Positions 23,260 to 33,438 of a stretch of DNA of 64,000 bases are shown in pieces. The notes beneath the pieces were generated by a model. The model was given only the letters and a program-made list of their open reading frames with translations. It had not been told where the DNA came from and did no database searches. This DNA is from Limnomonas spitsbergensis. Its lineage: Eukaryota; Chlorophyta; Chlorophyceae; Chlamydomonadales. The position numbers and the translations under genes were made by a program. Each line of letters starts with the position of its first letter. Within the stretch, counting starts at the first letter, position 1. The stretch lies in assembly GCA_037349105.1 (NCBI GenBank), contig JAYJMM010000032.1:1268501-1332500 (forward strand), written 5' to 3'.

Positions 23260-24150
23260 TGTTAGGATGTACCCCACATGCAACGGCGCTGTTCTACTGT
23301 CAATGTTAGGGTGCGGGGCTACCTGCCTCCGCTGCCAGCTAGGGGTTTATGAGGGAGATGCAGATCCAGCCGTTATAATGAGAATAGTAGCAGCACGTGC
23401 TTCGCTTCTACAATGCAGCGGTGGCACTTGCATGTCAGCAAAACAACCCACTCATGGCAGCAGGCATGGCGGCGGACATTCTGCTCGCGCTTTCGACAAA
23501 ACACTGGAGGGCGCACATGGTGCGGTGAGCTGATAAAGGCTTTACAGGAGTTGGAACGTGGAGCAGCTGCCCCCAAACTGTGTGAGGCAGTCTCTGACCT
23601 GCAGCCGCTCCCCGTCCCAGAGGTGCCACACCTAGTGGACGCAGCGAACCAGCATGCAATGTGCAGCTTCAGTTAGAGGAGACGCCAGGGACCCCGGCAC
23701 TATAAGCACAGGTCTGCTGCCGCCTACCGCGCTTGGTTCCAGTCTACGAAGGGCACCGTGTTGGCGCAAGCTAAGAGCCACACCAGAAATAGGGCGTGCA
23801 CATGTGTTCACACGAACTTACGGCTGCGGCGGCTTCGTGCGGTTAGCATGGCTGACACGAGAGGACGGCGGAGCAGTCAACAATGTGAGACACGTTGCTG
23901 CCAGCGGTTTTGGGCAAGGGGAGATGGCGAGCATGTAGAGGATGCGCTGCATGTCTGCTTCTAGTGCCTTAGCGTCGGTGAAGGACAGGCTTAGGGACAG
24001 ATGTTGGATTGGACGGGGCCCCTGGAGGGCGCCACGGACTTCCAATTGTTGTGCTGGGGCAGACTTGGTTAGGAGGCTCTAACTTTTGTTGAGGACGTGG
24101 TAAGCATTGTTGAGACCTAGTCTGTAGCTTTTCTTTGCCTTCTTTGTTGG
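23260..24150 (+). mobile_element. Non-LTR retrotransposon ORF remnant (C-terminal part), interrupted
   Basis: Translated pieces in different frames read like the end of a LINE ORF2. They include WCGELIKALQELERG, then YRAWFQSTKGTVLAQAKSH, a basic LRLRRLRA stretch, and GDGEHVEDALHVCF, which resembles the C-terminal Cys/His zinc-knuckle region (C..C....EDxxHxxFxC). Stops and frameshifts make it non-functional. A LTFVEDVVSIVET segment closes it at about 24100. Confidence 0.6.
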
Positions 24151-24154
24151 GGAA

Positions 24155-24665
24155 CAGGCTTGACAGGGCGATTATGCTTCGGGCTGCCTATTCCTTTGGG
24201 GGGGGGGTCTGACACTAGAGGACGGCGCAGTTGTCAGCAACGTGACATGCGGTGCTGCATGCGATGTTGGGCTGGGGGAGACGGCGACCATGTGGAAGAC
24301 GCGCTGCATGCTTGTTTTCAATGCCCCTGCGTGCAGGATCAACTTAGAGAGCGGGGATGAACAGGTCCTCCGAACGGTGCCAGAGATGTTTTGAGTTATA
24401 CTGGGGCAGGCTTGGGTGGGATGACCTGGCCTTTGTGGACGACGTGGTAGACATTGTTGAGGCGTCGACTTTTTCAGAGGTTGGAACTTCCTTTGTATTT
24501 TGTGTTTTCCAGCCTTTTGTTTGGTCCCTTCACTTTCCCCCCCTTTCTTTTGTCCTGCCCCCCTCTGTGTTTCTTTCCAACTTTCCTTATAACTCTTTTT
24601 AGTTAGGCGCCCACGCGGCTGAGCCTTATTTGAGTAGGGCCCAGGGGGTGTAACGTCATTGACTT
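24155..24665 (+). mobile_element. Second copy of the LINE C-terminus with complete 3' tail
   Basis: The readable segment DTRGRRSCQQ, GDGDHVEDALHACFQCPCVQ and DQLRERG is close to the copy at 23820-23960. It is followed by GRLGWDDLAFVDDVVDIVEA, the pyrimidine-rich 3' untranslated region and the tail ending GTAACGTCATTGAC at about 24662. This is the best definition of the element's 3' end in the window. Confidence 0.7.
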
Positions 24666-24739
24666 GAAATTTTCGTTGTTTGGAAGGTGAACTTGCTTTC
24701 CTTTCTATCCTCTTGTGCCTTCTCCTTTGACTTTCCTAG

Positions 24740-25025
24740 CTGTTTTTTGTCGAGATATAGCCGAACTTTATTTCAGCAAGACCCATAGGTGGAACGTAAG
24801 TTACCCTCTCGAACGACCTCGGGCTATACCTAATCCCCCAAAGCTGGTTTACAGCTTGCCTCAGTAATAAATGCACCTGACTTTTCCATTTCTCGCTAAA
24901 TTCCGCCGCCTCAAACATCTACCCAATTCAAGGCAGCGCATCAGTACGTCGTCCCACAAAGCATGCATGTCATGGATACACCCATTTATGTAAGAAGGGC
25001 CCAGAGGTGTAACGTCATTAACCCT
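24740..25025 (+). mobile_element. Two further retrotransposon tails
   Basis: A degenerate tail lies at about 24758-24800 and a better one at 24985-25022 (AAGGGCCCAGAGGTGTAACG). A minus-strand frame between them (24863-24918, MFEAAEFSEKWKSQ before a GTGCAT) could be a captured exon, but it is too short to judge. Confidence 0.5.
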
Positions 25026-25121
25026 TTTCGAAGGTAGTGCCCCAATTTGTTTCCCACCCGTGTTAAGGTAGCCTGTTTAAGCAGGGCCCATCTCGGACCA
25101 CATAGGTACAAATTAATTGGT

Positions 25122-28100
25122 TTAAAGGTAACGCCGCATGAGCTCGTCCCGCAGTCCCCGCATGTCTCGAATCTTCAGCGGGGTGGTGGCAGCCTTACTA
25201 GAGTTCATCTTACTGCCAGCCTCCGCCTGCATCCAAATAAAACAAAGCAGTTAAAACGGGCGGCTTCTTCATGTACCAGTCCATGGGAGGACCATAACGT
25301 GTAGTGTGTATTAATAAATTGATTCACGGGCGGCTTTTTCCTACATGGTCTGCACCACCCGGGTCGCAAGACGTAACGTCTGGACCACCTAGTCCGGACC
25401 CGATGATTTCCGTAGGTATGACGTGGGGTGGTCCGGACTCCTGATGGCCGGCTACCACATCATCATCAGGCACCACTCTAAACGGGATGGGGAATGTAAG
25501 TGTTGGTGCTGACACGAGTCTCTCCCAGACCTCTAGTGACGTCCGTGTGGCACAATCCGCGGCTTGAACGGTGCGCCAAATTGTGCCGGGTCATGCTACA
25601 CTATCTTGGTAGTACAACTCGTGCTGTATCTTGCCGTCACATGCTACCTCGGGTGAAATGGGCAGACCAGTATGCCCCAAGCATGTGGGGTAACAAAGCA
25701 GATGAGGCAAGGCCATCATCGAAACCATAAAGGAGGACGCTTTCATGCAGACCTGGCTTAACTCCCTTTTTTCGGCAGTCTAACAGCCCCCTCTTCAACC
25801 TGTGCCTATATCCGCGTGTGTTGCACCCACATGGGGTACAAACGGCATGTGTGCAAGAAAAACGAATGTACCTGCATTGCATCAAAGGCCCGGATGGTCC
25901 CGTCCAGAACTAAAAAAAACAGCCCCAAACCCTTAACCCTAAACCCTACCTGCATTGCATCAAAGGCCTGGATTGTCCCGTCCAGAACGGAAAACAGCCG
26001 GGCGGGTGTCGTCCACATGTAGTCATGCGTCTCCGAATTCGTCGAGGGGCCGGGTGTCACTGCCTTATCCAGTTGATTCCTGGGCACATGGCAAACAGAG
26101 CAGCAGCATGATCAGAGAGCAGGGGTGCTGGATGGAAGGGAGGGACAGGTCAGGTCGGGTCAGCACTCAGTAGCATGTCGTCACGTGTCTCGGTCTTGTC
26201 AAGCTGGTTCCCGGGCAAATGGCCAGTAGGGTGACAGCACGGGCGGAGAGCAGGGACGCAGGCTGGAAGGGGGACAGGTCAGGGTAGCGGCATGCAGTCG
26301 TGTGTCTCAGTATTGTCCAGTTAGGTCCTGAGCGAGTAGCGAGCAGGGCATCAGCACGATTAGTCAGCAATGTGGCAGGCTGGCAGGCAGGGACAGGGCA
26401 TGGCTGGGCGGAAGCGGGGTAGGAGGGCAGGGTTGAAGGCTGGCAGATAGGGGCAGGTTAGGGTAGGGAGACAGCAGGGTTATAGAGCAGGGGTGCAGGC
26501 TGAAAGGTGGGGACATGGCAGGGTAGGGGTAACGTGGGTTTAGAGAACAGGTGTTTGGGCTGGCAGACAGGGCCTGGTCAGGGCATCATACAGCGACTCA
26601 AAGCCTTGGCTGTATTATCCATCTGCACAGCCACTCATGGCCTCAATGCAAATCATTATATATTTACAAATGAGATACTTGTGTAAATCATCAATGACTG
26701 TTCAGGGTTCAGGATTTAAGATAAACAAATGCTTATGTTAGCCCTCAGAGGCTGTATGTGATGTGGTATGCATGTACCATGCAGGCGCTCCTGCAAATCA
26801 CCGGTTTAATCAGCGACTTGCGTCATGATGATGTTTGAGAGCTTCATGGACCGAATCCCTTACCCGGGACGAGCCGGCATGTTTAATTAAACAGTTCATG
26901 AAGCCACTCAATCGTGCGCTCCTGTGGATCATTTGTGTTCATTCCGCTACGCACAACTTCAGGACAGATTTATGCACAGTATACAGAAACTCGTAACCCT
27001 GAACCCTAAAACCTTAACCCAACATGTCTTCAGGCCAAAGTCGGTGCGCCAACGGCATCCATACAGCCACTTGCATGCGCTCCTGTCGAGTGTGGAGCCC
27101 TCAAAGGCATAAAACTGAACCCTGAACCCTAAACAAAACCGAACACCTTCAACCTTAACCACCTAGACTGAATCCTGAACCCTGAGCCCTGACATACATC
27201 CGTGAGCTTGTAAAGCCACTAGCATGCACTCCTGTGGATCCTTGGGGGGCATTAAATGGAACCCTGAACCCTAAAACCCACAACCATAACCAATTACCTT
27301 GAACCTAGATCACCTAGACTAAACCTTAAATCCCACAACCACAACCAATTACCTTGAAACTAAATCACCTAGGCTAGACCCTAAACGCATACCCTTACAC
27401 AGCCACTCTCGTGCGCTCCTGTGACTCCTGACAGTCACATAATTAAGCGAACAAGCAAACCCCTGGATCATAAAATGAACCCTAAACCAAACCCTTAACC
27501 TCGTAAAGCCTCTGGTTTGCGCTCCTTGGATCCCTGAGGGAGTGAGGGGCATGCAACTTCACCCAACACAACTCTTAGCCTTAACCTAAACCCTTAACCT
27601 CACAACTCCCACTCACGTGCCCTCCTGAGGATCTCTCTGACGGCCACTGAACTAAACTTCGTGTTAAAGAATTAAGAACAAAACTTTCTCCAATTTCACC
27701 CCCCCATACCCCCCCTGCCCCACCCTACCCCCCGGAGGGAGGGAGGGGGGGACCCCAAGCAGGGAAGGAACCTCGAACAAGAAAATAACAGTCAAGCCAC
27801 TCACGTGCGCTCTTGTGGGTCCCGGATGGTCAAGAGGTACTCTAGGATGCGCTTCTCTTTGGGTTGCTGCCGATCAAAGTGGTCGCGGGCGTTGCGGTAC
27901 AGCTTGTAGGCCACCCACTTGGCCTCGTCTTTGGTCATGTTGGTGTCACGCGCGGCTCCGTATGCCTGCGGGGAGGAGGAGGGAGGTGTGGGGATGTGTC
28001 TGGGGAGGAGTGGGGAGAAGTGGGGAGGTGTAGGGAGGTGTAGGGATAACTGGGAGGGAGTGGGGAGGTATGGGGATGAGTGGGGGGATGAGTGGGGATA

Positions 28101-31100
28101 TGTGGGATGAACAGGGTGGAAATAGGTGGCAAAGAGTGGGAAGAAGTGGACAGGAGTGGGATGAGTGGACAGGAGTCGGGATGAACAGGGATGAGTGGGG
28201 AGAGGCGGGGACGGGCCCACATCTCTCCTTTTTAATGGAGGAGAAGCATGTGCGGGGAGGTTGATGGGTAAACTAAGCAATTGGGATGCAGCCTTTCCAC
28301 ACTATAGCATGTGGCCCCATGCACAAAAGGGGCGGGAGAAATCGGCAAGTTCAGCCGATGCCGCCACAGCAGCAGCCACTGCAGCAGCTGTCAGTACAGC
28401 AGCAGATGCCCCTGCAGCAGCCACAACAACAGCTGTCAGTGCATCAGCCCCCACCCCTGCAGCAGCAGCTGCAGCAGCGCTGCCTCCCTACCTTGGCCGT
28501 GATCAGGAGGAACGCAGGGTCGATTTTGCCCTCACTCGCCAGCTTAGCCATCTTCTTATCAGCTTCTTCCACGCTGGTGATCTGCAAAGAGGCATTAAAA
28601 GGGGGAGGGGAGGATTAATAAATTCACGGCATCAGGAGAGTCAGAGTGGGGAGTTGTTGGGATTTGAAAGCAGGAGTACCATCATTACTCATTACTCAAA
28701 CAGTTGTACCGGGGAAAAAACAAAAAAAAGCGAATCCCAACTTCCATCTCCCTCGTTATCGTCTTCCCTCCCCACATCCTCATTTACATATCCCTCATCC
28801 TCCTTTTCACTCCCCACACTTCCATATTCCCTCGTCCTCCTTTCCCCACCCCTCATCATCCCTCCCCCCCTTCCTTGTATTCACCTCCCCGCCCCTCATC
28901 TCCCCCCCCCATCCAATCCTCACCAAGCTGAGGAGGCATTTGAACGCTTCCCCTTTTCACCTCCACACTTTTTCTCCCTCGTCAGATTTCTTCACGCCTC
29001 CTCCCTTTCTCTCCCACATCGCAGTCTTCCTTACCTAGTCCACCTCTCCCTCCCCCCCTCCATCCTCACTTACACCTCCCCCCCCCACCCCCTCATCCTC
29101 ACAGAGCTCAGAAGGTCCATCAGCGCTTCTTCTTCACGTATCCCCACGTTTCCTCCCTCATCCCAATTCTTCTCCCCACCTCACTTTCTCTCCCGCATCT
29201 CAATTTTCCCTTCCCAGCCAGCCCCCCCCCTCGATGCTCACCGAGCTTAGCAGGTCCTTATACACCTCTGCTGCCGCCTCCAATTTATCCGGGTGGGCCT
29301 CAATTGAGTCAAAGTTGGTGACGAGGGACAGCAGCCGCGTGTTGATGAGGATCAACGCGTCCTTCTTCTCCTTCTCATCCTTGGCGGCAATCACCAGGCA
29401 CTGCATGCAATCAAGCAAGGCCAGTTCAAGGTCCAGGGTTCAAGGTTGAGGGTCTAGGGTTGAAGATTAAAGGCTCACGGTTTAAAAGTGTAAGGTCCAG
29501 GGTTAAAGGTTTGAAGGCTCAGGGTTGAAGGTCTAGAGTTTAAGGTTCAGGGTTTAAGGTTTAAGGTCCAGGGTTTAAGGTTGAAGGTCAGGGTTGAGGG
29601 TTGAAGGTTCAATGTTTAAGGTTGAAAGTCCAGGGTTGAAGGTTGAGGGTTAGGGGTATATGGTTCAGGGTTTTATGATTAAGGTTCAGGGTTGAAGGTT
29701 CAAGGTTTAGAAATTCAGGTTGAAAGACTGAATGTTTAGCTTGAAGGTCCAGGGATGAAGGTTGACGGCTCGGGGCTTAAGGTTCAGGGTTAAAGGTTTG
29801 ATGTTCAGGGTTAAAGGTTGAAGATTCGGGGTTAAAAGGTTCAGGTTCAGGGTTCAGGTTTGAGGTTACAAAACTGCAAGCCAGCAAGCAGGCAACACAC
29901 AAAACAGGCTGCTGTCAAACAAACAGGCCTTCTTCACCTAGACCTCCGCCTGGCCCTGCCATGCCCGCTCTGCCTTGCCTCGCCCAGTCCCCACATGTTA
30001 TTGCAAGCCTGTAACCCTCAACCCTACTTGCCCCAGCCGCTGCCTGCCCCACAGACCTTCCATGCTACGCTCCGCCCCGCCTCATCCTGCCCAGCCCCCA
30101 CATGTAGGTGCAAGCCTGTAACCCTCGACCCTTTTGTCCGTTCCCTCCCCTGCCCGTCCCCTCCCAGGCCTTGCCTACAACCCTTGACCCTAAAAATAAA
30201 AAGTATATATGCCACTGCCCGCCCAACTCCCAGCCCTTGCCTGTAAGTGTTCGAAAAAGGCCTTTTGCAGATCTCCGCGGTACGTGGCCACGATGGCCTC
30301 CCACTCATCATCCGCCGCGTCTGCAAACTGCTTGAGTACGTTGTTGTAGCGTGCAACCTCCGCGTTCACCTGCACAAGCAACGAGAAAACAGATAAATTA
30401 ATGAACCGGGGTTTAGGAAGGTGCAGGTGTAGGACACTTGAGCACGTTGTCGGGGTGTGCAGCCTGCTGGTCCTCCTACACAGGCAATGAGCAAACACAA
30501 AAAAATCAAGCGATACCATATGAAGTAATACATTACGCAACAAATTAAGCAATGAGCAGTAATATGAGCAATCGATTAAGCAACAAAAAAAGCAATGAAA
30601 AGCGTTTAAAGAAGCGGCTTTTTTTCGAGGACGCTTCAGCGAGTTTGTGTAGCATGCCACCTCCTCAGTGACATACACAAGCAAACAAATACAATAAAAT
30701 GTAAGTCTCTTGAACAGCAGTTGCCTGGGGACACTGTGCGGCAGGACAGAACCTCATCACCTAGTGGCTACCCCCACTTGTCCTTCGACCCTCCTTTACC
30801 CCCCCCCCCCCCCCCAATATTTCGTCCTCTCCCTCTATCATCCTCCCCCCCTCTGCCCCCCCCCCCCCCCCCCCCGCCTTATGCCCCCCCCCCTCATGTC
30901 CTCCCTGTCTCCTCCCCTCTTTTTGTGAATCCACTCAACCGAGAGTTGTCACAATGCTGGAAGGCGCGACGATTCGACCACGTCCTGCCCATCCTCCCCT
31001 CTTGTCCTCCCCTATTTCATCCTCCCTCCCGCCAATCTCTAAGCTCACCCCCAGGAATTTCCGAAATATCTTGTGTCCCCTCCCCCCTCTCGTCTTTCTC

Positions 31101-33438
31101 CCCTCTGATCCTCCCCCATATCATCCTCCCTACTGCCAATCTCCACCTCCAAGCTCACCCCCAGCACTGTCCGGAAGATCTTGTGCCCCCCCCTCTCGTC
31201 TTTCTCCCCTCTGATCCTCCCCCATATCATCCTCCCTACTGCCAATCTCCACCTCCAAGCTCACCCCCAGCACTGTCCGGAAGATCTTGTGCCCCCCCTC
31301 TCGTTTTCCCCCCCTCTGATCCTCCCCCATATCATCCTCCCTACTGCCCATCTCCATCTCCAAGCTCACCCCCAGCACTGTCCGGAAGATCTTGTGCCCC
31401 CCCTCTCGTTTTTCCCCCCTCTGATCCTCCCCCATATCATCCTCCCTACTGCCCATCTCCATCTCCAAGCTCACCCCCAGCACTGTCCGGAAGATCTTGT
31501 GCCCCCCCCTCTCATCTTTCCCCCCTCTGATCCTCCCCCATATCATCCTCCCTGCTGCCCATCTTCATCTCCAAGCTCACCCCCTGCACTGTCTGAAAGA
31601 GCTTGTGCCCCCCCCTCTCGTCTTTCCCCCCTCTGATCCTCCCTCATATCATCCTCCCTGCTGCCCATCTTCATCTCCAAGCTAACCCCCTGCACTGTCC
31701 AGAAGATCTTGTGTCCCCCCCCCCACCCTCTCGTCCTTCTCCCCTCTTGTCCTCCCTCATATCATCCTCCCTGCTGCCCATCTTCATCTCCAAGCTCACC
31801 CCCTGCACTGTCCAGAAGATCTTGTGTCCCCCCCCCACCCTCTTGTCCTTCTCCCCTCTGATCCTCCCCCATATCATCCTCCCTCCTGTGCCCATCTTCA
31901 TCTCCAAGCTCACCCCCTGCAATGTCCGGAAGATCTTCCTGAAAGACATCTTCTTGTCCACATCCTCCTCCTTGTCAGCCAGCTCCTTCAACCTGTGAGC
32001 AACAGCCGCAGAGCAGAGGGCGCCACATAAGCACTTTCATGCATCGCTTACCGTACATTGAATAGCCTTTCCACCCACCTGGGATGATACTTGTCCCGCA
32101 ATTTTGTTGTTGTTGTTGTCTATTTATGCCCGCAGGGGATGAAGTACTGTTTAAGAACGTTCAGGCTAGATTCCAATTGGAAAACCGAGTTTGTGTCGAT
32201 GTTTGGCCGTGAGGGCTGCACGGAAAGAAGCAATGGACTCATACCTGAGGGAGGGCTATTCAAATTTGCAGGATTTTCATGCCCCTAGATTCTGGTGCCA
32301 TCTAAACCATTCCTGTAAGCCACCACCCCATCCGATCCTGACAAGAACTATCAAAGACATCCTGGCAGCCCCCCTCCCGGGATCTCACCTCTCCCGCCCG
32401 GTGCAATTCACTGCGCTAATTGAGCCGTGGCGGATCCAGCTGTGCGTCAGAAAAAAATCCTCTTAAATACACCCTCGCATAGTAGGACCCCCTCCATCTT
32501 ACCTGTCAAACAAGTCCTGCAGGTTCTGCATCTAGCGATGGACACAATCATTACCTTCTTTCACTTGCCCTGAAAACCTGAAACCCTAAACCCTTAACCC
32601 TAAACCCTACCCCCAGGTATCATCAGTCCAACGGTTGTGCTGTAGGTTATGTTTTAGATATGTTTCAGGTTATCTGTTGGTTCTTGTCGCAGGTTTCCCC
32701 CTGTTCGTCTGTTCGCACTGCCTGGGCCATTCGCATAAGGCTGTGGGTGAATGCGCTATCTTTGCAGCAACAACCTGTCCAACACGCTCTGCTGGTGCTG
32801 CGTCCACTGTCAGCTGAACACAATCGACTTCGCCCCATGCCACGCCCAGGACACGCCTGGACACGCCTTGCTGCTGCTGCGTCTACTGAAACTACGATTT
32901 ACTACGAGAACGTATCAAGCATAACTACTGAAACAATTATCACCGCTTCGCCCACTTGACCAAAACAATCTAGACCCTACAACTGGAAGCCTGGACCCAA
33001 ACCCTACCGCCCAGTATTACGTGTAAAAAACTAAGCCTGAACCCCAAACCTCAGAAGCCTGAACCCTTAACCTCAAAAGCCTGAACCCCGAACCCTACCC
33101 TCCGCCCAGTTTTACATGTAACAAAAACGCCCTGCCGGTGCTGCGTCCGTATTCGACACAATCATTAGCCTCGTCTACTCGTCCATGCCCTAAATTCCCC
33201 TCCCCTCCGGCTATATACCTGTCAAAGACGCCTTGCTGGTGCTGCGTCCACTGCCGGCTGAACACGATCAGCTTCTTCCAGTCGTCGCGTGGTCGCTCCT
33301 GGAAGATCTTGATCAAGCGGTCGTAGATCTCCTTGTACTGATCCAGTGTCAGCTGCGCCTCCTTGCGCGGGGAGAACGCGGCCTCCGGCGCCGCGTCCGG
33401 GGCGGCGGAGCTGTTGCTGCTGCTGGCCGCAGCGCACA
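25122..33438 (-). CDS. Conserved plastid protein of the At4g37920 type, 5' exon missing
   Basis: Exons on the minus strand: 33219-33438, 31914-31992, 30241-30369, 29242-29400, 28492-28581, 27805-27965, 25950-26079, 25122-25226. They join in phase to give 356 residues plus stop. Key segments are LTLDQYKEIYDRLIKIFQER, LKELADKEEDVDKKMSFRKI, a KIDPAFLLITAK motif, NMTKDEAKWVAYKLY, PKEKRILEYLLTIRDPQER, DYMWTTPARLFSVLDGTIQA and the C-terminal LKIRDMRGLRDELMRRYL. The order and wording of these motifs match my recollection of the Arabidopsis At4g37920 family, whose biochemical role is not established. The first visible exon begins with a split codon in an Ala/Ser-rich stretch, so a transit-peptide exon must lie upstream (33439-35100) but was not found. 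The intron after 30241 appears to be GC-AG. Almost every intron holds exon echoes. Confidence 0.7.
25865..26385 (-). repeat. Echoes of both edges of the exon at 25950-26079
   Basis: The 3' edge (TGCATTGCATCAAAGGCC in plus orientation) recurs at about 25873-25905. The 5' edge (GTCATGCGTCTCCGAATTCG ... CCAGTTGATTCCTGGGCA) recurs at about 26174-26225 and 26290-26345. The real exon is thus flanked by decayed copies on both sides. Confidence 0.7.
26600..27830 (-). repeat. About eight echoes of one donor edge (exon 27805-27965)
   Basis: The plus-strand form of the real edge is AGCCACTCACGTGCGCTCTT, then GTGGGTCC. Decayed versions occur at about 27604, 27507, 27402, 27211, 27060, 26900, 26785 and 26625 (such as AGCCACTAGCATGCACTCCT). 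They are separated by CCCTAAACCC/CCTGAACCC text. Copies weaken with distance from the exon. Confidence 0.75.
27960..28220. repeat. Purine-rich simple repeats
   Basis: Degenerate GTGGGGAGG/GATGAGTGGGG repeats lie just upstream (minus sense) of the exon at 27805-27965, giving a long C/T tract before its acceptor. Confidence 0.7.
28910..29260 (-). repeat. Two echoes of the exon 29242-29400 donor edge
   Basis: Plus-orientation text CACCGAGCTTAGCAGGTCC at 29239 is echoed at about 29099 (CACAGAGCTCAGAAGGTCC) and 28920 (CACCAAGCTGAGGAGGCAT). Each is followed by similar C/T-rich intron sequence, with a period near 150 bp. Confidence 0.7.
29415..29865. repeat. Degenerate telomere-like repeat tract
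   Basis: About 450 bp is built almost wholly from GGTTNAAGGTC/CAGGGTTTAAGG words, an imperfect relative of the TTTAGGG type. It lies in an intron of the At4g37920-like gene. Confidence 0.7.
30235..30690 (-). repeat. Two echoes of the exon 30241-30369 acceptor edge
   Basis: The real edge in plus orientation runs CTTGAGTACGTTGTTGTAGC ... CACCTGCACAAGCAA. Copies at about 30438-30495 (CTTGAGCACGTTGTCGGGGT ... ACACAGGCAATGAGCAAAC) and 30620-30685 (GCATGCCACCTCCTCAGTGA ... ACACAAGCAAACAAAT) are decayed. Confidence 0.65.
31030..31940 (-). repeat. Nine-unit array of exon 31914-31992 donor edge, about 106-bp period
   Basis: Each unit has the end of the exon and its donor (plus orientation AAGCTCACCCCCAGCACTGT, then CCGGAAGATCTTGTG) plus C/T-rich intron. 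Edges recur at about 31055, 31159, 31266, 31373, 31478, 31584, 31691 and 31805, and at 31914 in the real exon. The units are highly similar and most keep GTGAGC on the minus strand. Long frames on both strands across the array are artefacts of a repeat without stops. Confidence 0.9.
32503..32531 (-). other. 29-bp exon-like segment with splice sites but wrong phase
   Basis: ATGCAGAACCTGCAGGACTT ... GACAG is flanked by TAG and GTAAGA and could be read MQNLQDLFDR. Its end resembles the end of the exon at 33219-33438. Including it would break the frame, whereas skipping it joins the flanking exons in phase. It is therefore read as an echo or an optional frame-breaking exon. Confidence 0.4.
32735..33190 (-). 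repeat. Echoes of exon 33219-33438 3' part
   Basis: The exon text (plus) CTTGCTGGTGCTGCGTCCAC, TG.CGGCTGAACACGATCAGC recurs at about 32785-32835 (CTGCTGGTGCTGCGTCCACT, GTCAGCTGAACACAATCGAC), at about 32868-32900, and at about 33130-33165. Confidence 0.75.

Noticed and set aside
28195..29250. 351-residue plus-strand Ala/Ser/Pro-rich frame
   Set aside because: It is antisense to two confirmed exons and to C/T-rich introns of the At4g37920-like gene.
31045..31998. Pro/Ser-rich plus-strand and charged minus-strand frames
   Set aside because: Artefacts of the 106-bp donor-echo array; only the terminal exon 31914-31992 is coding.
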